Shown here: positions 53,207 through 64,000 of the stretch, piece after piece
How the letters are laid out: every line of letters begins with the position of its first letter
Numbering within the stretch: position 1 is the first letter of the stretch
DNA from: Ecdyonurus torrentis
Lineage: Eukaryota > Arthropoda > Insecta > Ephemeroptera > Heptageniidae
Reading direction: 5' to 3'
NCBI GenBank assembly: GCA_949318235.1
Contig: OX439132.1
Location: 11,701,624 to 11,765,623 of the forward strand
Length of the DNA stretch: 64,000 nucleotides
Notes under the pieces: model-generated
Told to the model about the DNA's origin: nothing
Seen by the model: the letters and a program-made list of their open reading frames with translations, nothing else
Database searches by the model: none
Translations under genes and position numbers: made by a program

Positions 53207-54481
53207 TATTTTACAAAAAATGCTAAATTTATTGGATTTTTTTTTTTTTTTTTTTTTTTTTTAATTAAAGAGTGATATTCAACATCTTTGCAACACCAAT
53301 AATAAAATATAATACCACCAGCTCTTTTGTTGTTCCTCCTCACTGCCATGGTCCTTAAAAAGCAGTTTGAAACTGCTTATTTGGAGCCTTTAGTTAGGGT
53401 CCAAACTTTTTTATAAATAAATAAGTAAAATATTAATTTCATCTATATATATTAAATAATCTCATAGAGTTGCTAGCATTTGTAATGTTGTGAACTTTTT
53501 ACAAGTGTAATAATAGTAAAATAATATTTTAACATACCTTTTTGTGCTGCTTGTGTAGTTTAAAAAAACAAGTAAAATAATAATAATAATGCTTTTCTGT
53601 GTCATAATATCTTATTAAAATATATAATATAATATGACAATCATAGGATTTATTTCAATAAAATATTATTAACAATACAATATTCAAATTTAATTTGAAT
53701 TTAAAAAAAATGTAACTATAGTTCTTTACTTAAAAATAAAATCACACATTAAGTTACTAACGTAAAAGTTAATATAAAACGCGTATATTGCTTCCCAATT
53801 CTTTTCTTTAAATGTAAATGAAGTTTAATATGATCAACTAGATATTTGTTTCTTTTTCTTTACTTTTTCTTTATTATTTAATAAAGGATGGATAAGTCTT
53901 CTACCAAATACAGTAGAATTGTATTCAAATATATAAAGAATTTGTTAAAAAATTAAGTATTTTATTTTTTTCTTCTTGCATGAAATGCAAGAATCGTTAT
54001 TGTTAGCTTCTTGAGGTAGAAAATAATAATCTAATTGATCATGAAGATAAAATTGTAAATATTAATAGCTCTAAGATTATATATATTATATAATAGAGGG
54101 AGTAGGTACAGTAAATACATTTGTTATTTAACTTCTCATTAATTTTACCACATAAAACATAATGTTGTTATCTACATTCTTGAAGAAGAAAAAAAACTTA
54201 TACATGAAATTGTGCTAGTCATAAAATGTTCAAATTAGCTAATCTGAGTTATAAAAAAATTTAAAATTTTTATTAAATAAGATGTATCTGTATAGTACCT
54301 TTGTAAAAGGAGAAATTTCATAATAATGTTAAGTAAAAAGAGAGCTTTGTTTATATTTTGTTTTTTTAGGATAAGATTTTCCTCGTATGTATGAAGTGAC
54401 ACAAGAAAATGTAATTGCTGTACATTAGTGTGGAAAATTAGCAAGTATACAATGTGAAATAATATTTAAGTGTTTAAGTTA

Positions 54482-54862
54482 AACCAGCAAGAGGTTTTTC
54501 ATAGTGAAGTAATAATATTCTATATGTTATCAAAGGAAAGAATAGGAAAACCTACAACCTTGATGATGTCCGTAGCTAGGTGAAGATCTTGATGGCACAG
54601 TTTACTTCAATATTTACAATAATCAAGATGCTTTGACAGCAAAAGCCCTCCTCTTCAGTTGTTTAAACTGAAATGGTTTCCAATTTCCTTTAAATCAACA
54701 ATAATAATATTCTAAAGAATGTAGAAAAATCTTGCTATAGCACAGAAAAATGGACTATGATGCATTATATATTTTTTGTGATTGCAATATTTTCTACCTA
54801 AATCGCTTCACTATGATAAGACTCTTACAGTAGTGATTTTATATATCCTTCCATTTTAATTA
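54482..54862. mobile_element. Degenerate foldback of the CCAGCAAGGGCC family
   Basis: Begins AAACCAGCAAGAGGTTTTTC and ends in ACTATGATAAGACTCTTACAG-like sequence. Alignment to the other copies is partial. Confidence 0.4.
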
Positions 54863-55683
54863 ATTTTTAACCCATTGGGATGGTTTCTTTTCCTTTTTAA
54901 AAGTAATATAGCTTATAAGTATTTAATAACATCTCCTAAAGAGAGCAGCTATAATAATTAATCCATTTAATTCTGTTCCTTTGTTTTATAGATATATTTT
55001 CTGTTTTATTTTATTGTGCCATAAAATATTGAGTATGTACTTATTAATGTATATTAATTATTGAAATTAGTAATTATTATATTTGAAAAGATAAATAACA
55101 TTAATAATTGAATTTTAGTACATACCTACTATATTTATTGAAAGAAAAAAAAATATACACATTATAAATATCTTTGATGTATATATACTATATGCTTTAT
55201 GTGGTAAAGTTATTATTTTGTAGGTATTTAGTAATACAGTATACATAATATATTATACTAAAAGTATATATTATAACAAAATAAAAATAAGATATATAAC
55301 TATTTTACCCTTGATAAATGATAAATAAATAAAAAAATGAAATTTTTGGAAAATGAACATATCGCAAGTGCAATATTAATAACTTTGTGGCCATTTTATT
55401 CCATTACCTTGTAAGCAAAATTAATGAAAAATTTTGAAAGAGAAAAAGAAAAGAAGTGTACTTTTTGTAACACAAAACACACACAAAAACAAAAAAAAAA
55501 TGCTTGAAGTACAATATTTCTGTGATTTTAGTGATTTAATTAATGTCTAAATAAATATATACAATATACCTATACATAGAAATATATTTATGTATATTTT
55601 TATTTCATTTTATCCTATCTTTTCAACATTATATTATAATAAACTTTTTATCTGTACAAACAATTATTTCAAAAGGAACACGC

Positions 55684-56027
55684 TTAAAGGCATAGAAAAC
55701 ATGAAACAACATGTTCTTTTTAATCATTAAACACTAAATGGGATCTACAAAACTGATGATAATTTTTACCAGAATGTAAATGTGGCCCCACAAGAGAGAG
55801 TGAAAAAACTGTAAAATATGCAATTTTCGTGAATATTTCTGTTTATGACGTCAGAAACAGGCAAAAACTAGTATGAAAGTTTGGTGCGGGTTGCATAAAT
55901 TGAAATTTTCTGATCACTGCTACTGAGCTACCGTTGGGTTTTGAGACCAATTAATGTTATTTATGTAAATCCCAGCTAGTGTTTTGCGATGTAAATTATT
56001 ATGTTTACATGTTGTCTATGCCTTTAA
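55684..56027. mobile_element. TTAA-flanked piggyBac-like MITE (AGGCATAGAAAACATG ends)
   Basis: Begins TTAAAGGCATAGAAAACATG and ends CATGTTGTCTATGCCTTTAA, so TTAA lies at both sides. The interior has TGACGTCAG and GTGCGGGTTGCATAA, shared with 5525-5874 and 13121-13230. The tips resemble those of 16833-17153. Confidence 0.75.
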
Positions 56028-56307
56028 GATTAATTAACTTGACAAGGTGCACGGTTATAATTATGTAATTTTTCTTTGATTGTTTTGCAATATCTTTAAT
56101 TTTTATAACACATTATTTTTATAGCCTTTACTCTGTGTGCACTGATTCAGTTTGATCAGAAATCAGAACCTAATTAATCTGTTACGTGGCAGATTTGGTG
56201 AATTTCTATAATATAGTCTCCTGTAATGTTTACGGAATACTTCATTGATATTTTCTTTTTGCACTTGTATTAATAGATAATGTTTAATTGCTAAGGTTAT
56301 ACATTTG

Positions 56308-59300
56308 TTATTCTTTATTTTCTGCTATGTTTGCTTGTGAGCTACGTCTCCTTCTTGTTTGTTCCGCTGCAGCTGGATTCTCTACTGCCAGTGCAGCTGG
56401 TGGATTTTCTTCCTATGAAATATCAAATATAAGAATTTACATTTGTGTTTTGATGTTATGTTACTGTCAAAGCCTGATGTTCTTTTTTATTTTAATATCT
56501 TTAGAGTATGATTGAGGGGAAAAAACTTTGCATTTTGATTATTATATTATTATCGTATATTCATTATAATGAATTTATTTTTATAAAAATATTTTTATAG
56601 TGTTATTCATTTTATTATTTTATACAATGTATTATTGTACATACTGATTTCAGGCTTTATTAACATGATAATTTCTCAAGTATATTGTATACTTACTGGC
56701 TGCACAGCAGTAAAGAAGTGTCTTTCTGCATCTACAAGTAGAGGATCTTCTTGTATATTAGCATATGGAGCTGCTGGTCTACTTTGACTTTGACTTGCAC
56801 GGTTAGAACTCTCATCCTGGCATCCTCTTGCAGCTTTTCCTTTCACCCTCCTCTCACGTTTCCGAGCCTCAACAATTTTCTCACGTCTTGTCTCACGATC
56901 AAGCATCTAAGACAAAAGTTGATAATGTTATTTTAATTTAGAGGGGGGTGTTTACTGTTATAAATTTACTTACCTCAGTCAACAATGGTTTATCATTTTT
57001 CTGTGGTACTGCTAAACTCTCAGAAAACTGGAATAAGTAAGTGGTTCCTGTGTCACTGCCTGCAGCAATAAGTTGACCTTGCTCATGAATTCTTAGAGAT
57101 CTGAGTGGTACATCACATACCTGAAAAAATTATACATGTTAGATTTTGCCCAACGGTGTTTTATGATTAAATTTTTAGTATTATTATACCTTGACACTTA
57201 AGCAAGCCTGTCGTCGTTGTTGAAGAATGTCCCAAGCATCAAGACAACCATCCATACGAGTTGTATAAAATACTGAGAATCTAGTTGGGCTCCAGCAACC
57301 ATCAGTAAGCATAGCACGACCATAACTGTAATAAAAATCAGTTTTGAATCATTGGCTTAAATTACAATATGTTATACATGCTTTCTTTTCATTTTTTAAA
57401 TTTCTGTTTATTTTACCTTGTAGTTATAATTGAAGATTCTCTTACATCTTCTGACCAAATTTTAGCACTCCAGTCTCCAATGGTTAGGAAATTCTTTACA
57501 AATGCAGGATTTCTTTGCAAAGCATAAACTGGACCAAGATGTGCTCCATATTGACACACTAACTTCTCTGCAGGAGTTTTACCTTTTCTGTTGCAATTTA
57601 AAACTATACCTACAAATTTCAATTAATATTTTAATATCTGCACATTTTTTTTATTTTTCATTATTATTATCTCATTGAGTTAAACTTCGTCTTTATGTAT
57701 GCATCATGATTTACTTACCCATTTCTGTTCCTACCATGAAGCGAGTAGGAATTGTAGGTTCATATTCTAGACTTACTGCTCCAAGAGCTCGAGATAGTTG
57801 TTGTTCTTGACCTCTGATTGGATCTAAAATGAGGGTTTCACTTGGTTCCGATAACTTGCGTGTGTCCCACCATTTAACCTATCAAAAATTATTATTATCA
57901 TTGTTTTTATTGCACAACCATGTTGGAAGGAAAACTAAGCAAACCTAATTTTTCTTTATTATTTTAAAGGATTTTAAACCTGCGTATTTATATAAGTAAT
58001 TCAAATTAAATTTTATGTACGTTGAAGTCAGGAATGCTATATATACCTGTCCATCACTGCTGGCAGAGAAGAACTCTGTGCCTGACTTAGAGTTCATCCA
58101 CAAGACTTTGTGCACTGGGTCTCTGTGACTTGGTTCCAGAGGACTCATCTCCACAGGCTCGGAACCCTTGCGAGTGTCCCAGCATGCCACTCGACCATCA
58201 TACATACCACTCACAAGAATGTGAGGGTCTTTCTGATTGTACTCTAAGCACACCAGAGGAGACTGAGGTCGTAAGGTCAGCTCAGGTTGGTTAGGTTTTT
58301 CTGTCAAATTAGGCAAGAATTAACCAGAAAATTCATGTTTATTATACCTTATATGGATAGGCATATTCTAGAATTTTTTTTTAAATAATATAGGCCTATA
58401 TATATTTTATTTTGATAAAAATCATGTTAGAGTATGAACATATGAAAGCTAATTAGCTTTAGATAAGCAGAACCTACAAAGTTTTTTTTAACCGTTATTG
58501 GAACTTTAAACATTAACTTAGTTTTGCAAAAAGTCAGAATAAAAAACCTTTACAGCATTATCCATATACAATTCATGGATACGGTATAACCATACTAGAG
58601 CTGTTGTGTAGAGCTTACCAACATGCCAGATAAAAGTCTGAGTGCTGAGTTCAAAGTTAACAGCATGTTGGAACTGCAGACTGCAGTGTGAGACTGCAAT
58701 CCTAGAACCTCCATCAGGAGCCCAGGATATATGATGTACAGGACGCTTGATGTGACTAGGATCTTGGAATACATTCAGACCATGTGCTGAACTGGGCTCT
58801 CCCTGAATAGCCTCAATATTAGGAGTAAAATAGTGTTCATACAAGTCGAGGGTGTTGTTTTGTAGAATGCAGTGCTCCATAGCCTATATATATAAGGTAA
58901 GAAGTTCAATCAATATAAGATTTTTGTTTTCTTATTCTTTTGCTGTTTCTTACATGAGATAGCTGTAGAAAAGTATGAATATATTTCTCATCTTTCTCTA
59001 TTTTCTTCTTAAATCTGAGTGTTTGTTCTGCATCTGTTGGGTTGATATCTTTAGGCCAACCTCCTTCAATATGGTTCATACCTCTTTGTTCATACTCGGG
59101 ACGTTTAGAGTTTACCTAATAAGTCATAAGCAAATAACTCTTTAGATTTATTTTAAATTTACTCATAGTTTAGTTTTCCCCCTTTAATGACCTGATTTTC
59201 AATTCTTCTTGTTGCTAAACAAGAACAAAATCAGGAAAATGTGCAAATAGAACTTAAAGTAAGCATTAAATTAGCATTGTATGTACTTTGAGTTATGTAC

Positions 59301-59578
59301 TAAAATCTGAAATTATTTAATTAAAAATATAAGTATCATTTTCTACTAACCTTGTCACATTCAGCAAAAACACCTCCTTCAGTTTGAGTACTTTCATCGC
59401 GTGGATTTTTCAAAATATAATTTTTATTGAAAAAATCTGGATCAGAATTAATACTATCAATAACTTTTGCTTTAGCTCTATGGAAATTACACCTTCTACC
59501 AAATTCCTTCCTTCTTTTTGTATAAACATATTCTAGTTGATCTAAATTATTAGGTGGTGGATTAGTATTAGTTGCCAT
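56308..59578 (-). CDS. DNAI2: Axonemal dynein intermediate chain 2 homologue
   Basis: Ten exons: 59351-59578, 58954-59115, 58619-58883, 58047-58300, 57719-57878, 57417-57609, 57190-57325, 56974-57120, 56697-56906, 56308-56412. All phases agree; 619 residues, close to the usual 600-odd. DNAI2 is a WD-repeat subunit of the outer dynein arm that anchors the motor to axonemal doublets. Diagnostic stretches: [16 protein letters not shown] near the start, [91 protein letters not shown] and [15 protein letters not shown] at the C-terminal end. WD repeats span roughly 190-500. The start is the first ATG of the frame. The final codons overlap an AATAAA. In arthropods such genes serve motile sperm or chordotonal cilia. 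Confidence 0.93.
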
Positions 59579-61637
59579 TATCAAATAGCACTATAGATAG
59601 ATTGGTATGTACGTAATCTGCTGGCTTATATACCTACATTTAATAAACAAACTTCTTTGTTGCTATGACAACATAAATGGTGGTACTGGTCTCTAAAATT
59701 ACATTGATGGTTGGAAACTTCTCTCTCTCTCTCTTCTTTTTACCCTAGTGATTTATTTTTATGACATTAAATGTTAAATAATAATCTCAAATTAAATAAT
59801 AATAATTATCATACTGAAAGCGAACTGGCTCTAAAAACTCAATTTTACTCTTCCAACCATATAGTATTTTACTTATATTTTTCTTTCTTTTTTTCCCTCC
59901 AGTATAAAATTGTCATTACTACAAAAAATAAATCAGTAAAATTGCTTTAAAAAAAAATCTTAGTACTAAGATTTTTACTTAGTACTTACTTTAAATTCTA
60001 CAGTTTAGTTAAAATTTGCACGTATAAAAAGAAAAAGGATAAAACAAATAGAAAACCTTAACTATTTTTTTTAAATCCATTTTTATTTGCCCCCGCTACA
60101 TAACGTCACTATATTTTATGAAATGATAAATATATTGAAACAGACAAGAGTGTATTAATTATAGATGTAGAGTGAGTGAATCAAATGCTTTATTTTTAAA
60201 GGTTATCATAACAATATAAGCAAGGGATGGCACTCTCAACTCATGTGAAACCCACTGGTATCCAAAAACATACATCCATTTAATATAAAATGACGAGTAA
60301 TAGTTATATAATGCATAATGTTAATTGTATATAATAATATTTATAATATAAAAAAAGAAGATTAAAATAAGAAATAAACGCGAATAATTGAGTAAACCCT
60401 TTGTATATCTATAATAACAAATAATTCAATCAGTAGAAAAAATTATTTTAAAAAATATAATATGGTTACATAATATAATACTCCCAAATAAGTTTTAAAT
60501 TAGAATATGATAATTAATATAATGTCATTAATAATATCTCTTTTATGTTATTTTTTTTTCAACATTATATAATATAGAACTTAATAAAGATATTGTCCCA
60601 GTATAAAAATTATTATTTTAGTAGAATTGATTGAGGTAAAGGTGTATTTACATGTACTATATTTTTGATAAATGGGGTTTGATAGAGAAGAAAAAAAAAT
60701 CTATCAATGTCTATGTATCAAAATTAGAGATATGTAAATACAACTTAATTCAACAATAAACCCTCAACCCTCTTAAAACAACAACAATCTCTCATCAACA
60801 CAACCATATATTTTTATTGTATATATATATTTTTTCTTGTAATGTGATTTCCATATCCTCTTATGCAAAAAAAAAAAAAACAAAAAAAAACAAACAAACA
60901 AAGGCATCAAAACAGGACAGGTACGATATATATATATATCTTACTTTTGTGTGTATATAATCACAGCAGACCACCTCCAAATCAAACATATATTTTTTTT
61001 TTGTAAACAAATAAGACATCAATTATTAAGACAGACGCAACCAAAATATAAATGTACTGTAAAAAAACTGGTTTCTATTTCTTTTTTTACGTTGCATTAT
61101 TAATAAATTGAAAACAATAAATGCAACAACAAAGAAAATAAACCAGTGATGTTTACCACTTGAGTTGCCAGAAAACCAGTAAGCCACCCTCATAGGTGCT
61201 TTAATCTGGTACTTATTATTTTTCAACGCTTGAAGCCTTGAGGAATCTGAGGAGATAAGGGTTCACGAAATTTTGTTCCTCCACCAAGAGAAGAGTAGTT
61301 TGGGGCTAGGGTTTGTAATTGTGGCAGGTGGTAGTAGCCAGGTTGCTAGACAAATAAGACTACAACTACACAAGGTAAGAGCTAGCCAAATTGCCTCGTA
61401 AACAGGCTGCTGCCTAATTAAATAATATGTGGTCTCACACACCACATTGCCACCAAGGATAACATTTACTGTAGGGGTTAGATAAATTTTACTACGATTA
61501 TTATTTATTGAATAAAAGGAATAAGGGGGGCAGAAAAAGAAATAAGGAGGGGATGGCCCCGAAAGGCGCCGCTGAATCTTATTTATCATTGAAATAATAA
61601 GTAAAGACGTCAGCAGGCTTTGGGCCTCCTCAGACCC
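59579..61637. other. Intergenic region and AdoMetDC 3' UTR
   Basis: The part from about 61160 to 61637 is richer in GC than its surroundings and lies just after the AdoMetDC stop, so it is probably 3' UTR (AATAAA on the minus strand near 61502). The rest, down to the DNAI2 promoter, is AT-rich with nothing recognised. Confidence 0.5.
59659..59672. promoter_or_regulatory. X-box-like RFX site upstream of the DNAI2-like gene
   Basis: GTTGCTATGACAAC is an imperfect palindrome matching the RFX X-box (GTTGCC-AT-GGCAAC) with two mismatches. It lies about 80 bp upstream of the start codon, the usual position in cilium genes of animals. Confidence 0.5.
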
Positions 61638-63961
61638 TCAGCTTGGGAATTTGCTGTACAGCGCATAAGTCAGATCGTAACTCTTAAAGCGACAATACTG
61701 AATGTCATGACGAATCCATTCACCAAATGAGGCTGCTCTCTCAAGTTCACGTGGTGCGTCTGCTGCCACAGAAGCCTAAAAATAAAACACAAAATTGTTA
61801 GTATCAATTTTTTTTATCCTCTCTTTAATTTGATCAGTTATGTATATACTAATATACTGACCTTATTAGCAAAGACAGTGAGCACAAACTTGCCAGGACG
61901 GAAAGTCTGCACGACACGCATGATCACTTCCTTGTATGAAGACTGTGGCACATTGCTCTCAAAGCTCACATATGAGAAATCTGGCTCAGGAGTGATATGG
62001 ATTGTCATATAGCAACCCTGAAACATGTAAATCAACATAAGCGGATATAAAAATACATAACTAAAGGTACTATATTTTTTATAATGCAAGGGAAACACAC
62101 TTCAACAACAACAAACATAAATCAAATACATATATATTTTGTATGTTATTATATTACTATTATTAGTATAAATTTTTAGTTTAAAAAAAATGCATTTTAC
62201 ACTTTTGATTAATTTTGTTTGCACTTATTCCGGCCTGACAGATGATGATTTACATCCTCAGGAGGATAAAGAGCAACTAATTTTTCTACCAATTAAAACA
62301 GCAAGAGGTAACATCAAGCTACATCCATTCTGAATATTGGCTTACTATGAAAATAATAATAATAAAAAAAACGTGCAGGTTGTATATTATTATGGGTTAA
62401 TTTTTTTCATTAAATTTCAAGTGCATTTCAGTGTGTATTATGTGTGGCAAGCATCAAAAGTTTTTATACTGAGTGTCCTAAAAATAGTGTGTGGTGAAAA
62501 CATAGACATGCTCAACACCACATGCTAAGTACTTGTACTTACAGAGGCCAGCTCAGGCCCGCCCTGATACAAAAGACAGAAAGAAAAAAATAAAATCATC
62601 CACCATGTAATAAAATTCTCACTTTCGTAAGAAAAACTCGCTTATCTACTTTTACAAAGCCTTGTATTAATTTATTTTTTTCCATTAAAATTATTATTAC
62701 TTATTATTTTTTTTTTAATTTAGCTTTTTTTTATCTTACTGACATTTTTAACAATAATTACAAATTAAACTGCACCAAATAAGGCACACTAAAAACAAAA
62801 CATTAAAATTTTAACGACTAATTTGAACTGAAAAACTTATTTTTTTATACTTGAATAAAAGTAACCATTTTGATGATTATGATTATCCAAGCTAGGGATG
62901 AACAGGCCTCAATTTCTGTGGAATGAATGTTTAAAAAAATGGATTCGTTGAACATAAATACTTAGCTTACCTGCTTTGAGATTCCATTCATGGAATATCC
63001 ACACGGCTCAAATAAGAAATCATCTAGCACCATGTTAGGCATCAACTTATCTATGCCGGATTTCTGAAATAAAATAATAACACTTTTAATTTTAATTACA
63101 ACTATATTTCACATTAAAAGGATGATTCAAGAGTTAAATTACACTAATTGCATATCGTCGCATTAGAGCACAAACTTAGCACAAACTTAGATTAGCAAAA
63201 GCAACAATGTCACAACAAGATATGAATTTTGACTTTGCTGCTTTTGCAGATGATTTGTGATCTAATGGAATGCATTTTTTTAAACTATATTTTATCATAG
63301 CAGTCACAAGGTGTGAGACTGAACAACCAATCCCAAACGTTGTTACTTTTTTTTTTTTTTTTACTATACCTTTATATACAGGCAGGCATTTTGAAAGCAC
63401 CTCAATCAGATACGTTCAAAGTTGTGCCCTCAGCTCAATGTTACACTGTATAGGGAGTATAATGTGAATGACTACTTCAAAAACATTAAGTTGCTGTGAA
63501 CGTTACTTGGGCTTTTCAGATCAGTTTTCACAGCAATTCTACCTTAGTCAATACGTTCATATTTACCTGGGTTGCCTCTGCACCTGAGGAGCACTCTTCC
63601 CGAGTGAAGATACTCATGACAGCTGGGTCGAGCTCTGACATCAAGATCTCGAGAGTCTGGTCAGGCTCAGCAGGTCCCACACGTCGCAAATCTCCACTGC
63701 GACCATGCAGAGGATGCAACGTGTACAGGTACCAGCAATCACGATTCACTGAACCCAGGCAGTAGGCAGCACCATCTAAACACAATTATACTGCATTAGT
63801 GACTGCACAGAACTATAGAAATATATCAGATACATAAACACATTAATTACAAACGTACCTTTAAAAAAAGTATCAAGTAAAGCAACTTCTTGCTCAAAAT
63901 TACGATGTGGGGAATGTTGCAGATCAGGACGTTTAAAGTTTCTGCGAGAATAAAATACATC
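61638..63961 (-). CDS. AMD1: S-adenosylmethionine decarboxylase proenzyme, 3' part (5' exons outside window)
   Basis: Five exons: 63859-63961, 63567-63775, 62971-63063, 61862-62017 and 61638-61775, coding for the last 232 residues. AdoMetDC makes decarboxylated AdoMet, the aminopropyl donor for spermidine and spermine; it is a pyruvoyl enzyme made by self-cleavage of a proenzyme. Visible family landmarks: [62 protein letters not shown] with the serine equivalent to human Ser229, and [16 protein letters not shown] with the histidine equivalent to His243, both active-site residues. The self-cleavage site (ESS) and Cys82 region must lie in exons beyond 64000. An Arg/Gly/Ser insertion replaces the human loop before [10 protein letters not shown] 21-nt candidate microexon lies at 62543-62563. 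Confidence 0.94.
62543..62563 (-). other. Candidate 21-nt in-frame microexon of the AdoMetDC gene
   Basis: On the minus strand a strong pyrimidine tract and TATCAG precede GGCGGGCCTGAGCTGGCCTC-T, which is followed by the consensus donor GTAAGT. Both neighbouring exons are in phase 0, so inclusion would add GGPELAS between SMNGISKQ and GCYMTIH. Human AdoMetDC has no extra residues here, so skipping gives the normal protein. Confidence 0.5.
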
Positions 63962-64000
63962 CTGAAACAATGCAAGAAATAAGTTACAGTATAATTAGTA

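Larger units (their letters stand above)
51668..56307. other. Repeat-rich intergenic region between zinc-finger and DNAI2-like genes
   Basis: Holds the zinc-finger 3' UTR, two foldbacks of the CCAGCAAGGGCC family, a LINE tail, a TTAA-flanked MITE and AT-rich DNA. No host gene seen. Confidence 0.5.

Noticed and set aside
63176..63400. 74-codon minus-strand open frame in an AdoMetDC intron
   Set aside because: No splice-compatible boundaries, and AdoMetDC is continuous without it.

Overview
The window looks like nuclear DNA of a crustacean, probably a malacostracan/decapod. The sequence is very AT-rich and crowded with long (TA)n, (GA)n and poly(A) tracts. Genes have many exons with canonical GT-AG introns, and many small foldback MITEs, LINE tails and one tRNA-derived SINE sit between and inside them. 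The identifiable proteins (delta-type GST, ZAD zinc finger, SMCR8-like, axonemal dynein intermediate chain, S-adenosylmethionine decarboxylase) are animal, and ZAD plus delta GST point to arthropods. The species is an inference; nothing here fixes it.

Layout. 1-3.4 kb: an inverted array of identical 418-bp units, each carrying a tRNA-like Pol III unit. 4-12.3 kb: three small two-exon genes for secreted peptides (one on the minus strand, two on the plus strand), all with a signal-peptide exon, a phase-1 intron and a mature part with two cysteines. 14.6-18.2 kb: a six-exon GST with a lipidation-type N-terminus and an acidic repeated tail. 20-35.2 kb (minus): a multi-exon prohormone-like precursor of 334 residues with many dibasic sites. 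36.5-37.8 kb: stacked MITEs. 37.9-45.7 kb (minus): a ten-exon SMCR8 homologue, head-to-head with a ZAD-C2H2 zinc-finger gene (46-51.7 kb, plus). 51.7-56.3 kb: repeat-rich intergenic DNA. 56.3-59.6 kb (minus): a ten-exon DNAI2-type dynein intermediate chain with an X-box-like site upstream. 61.6-64 kb (minus): the 3' part of an AdoMetDC gene, whose 5' exons lie beyond the window, with a possible 21-nt microexon.

The genes do not form one pathway. The likeliest new biology is the 4-12 kb cluster of secreted two-cysteine aromatic/cationic peptides and the prohormone-like gene. The dispersed repeats fall into definable families: TTAA-flanked piggyBac-like MITEs, TA-flanked Tc1/mariner-like MITEs, and a foldback family with CCAGCAAGGGCC ends. 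All spliced models were built by hand from splice sites and reading-frame continuity; no alignment or transcript data were available.
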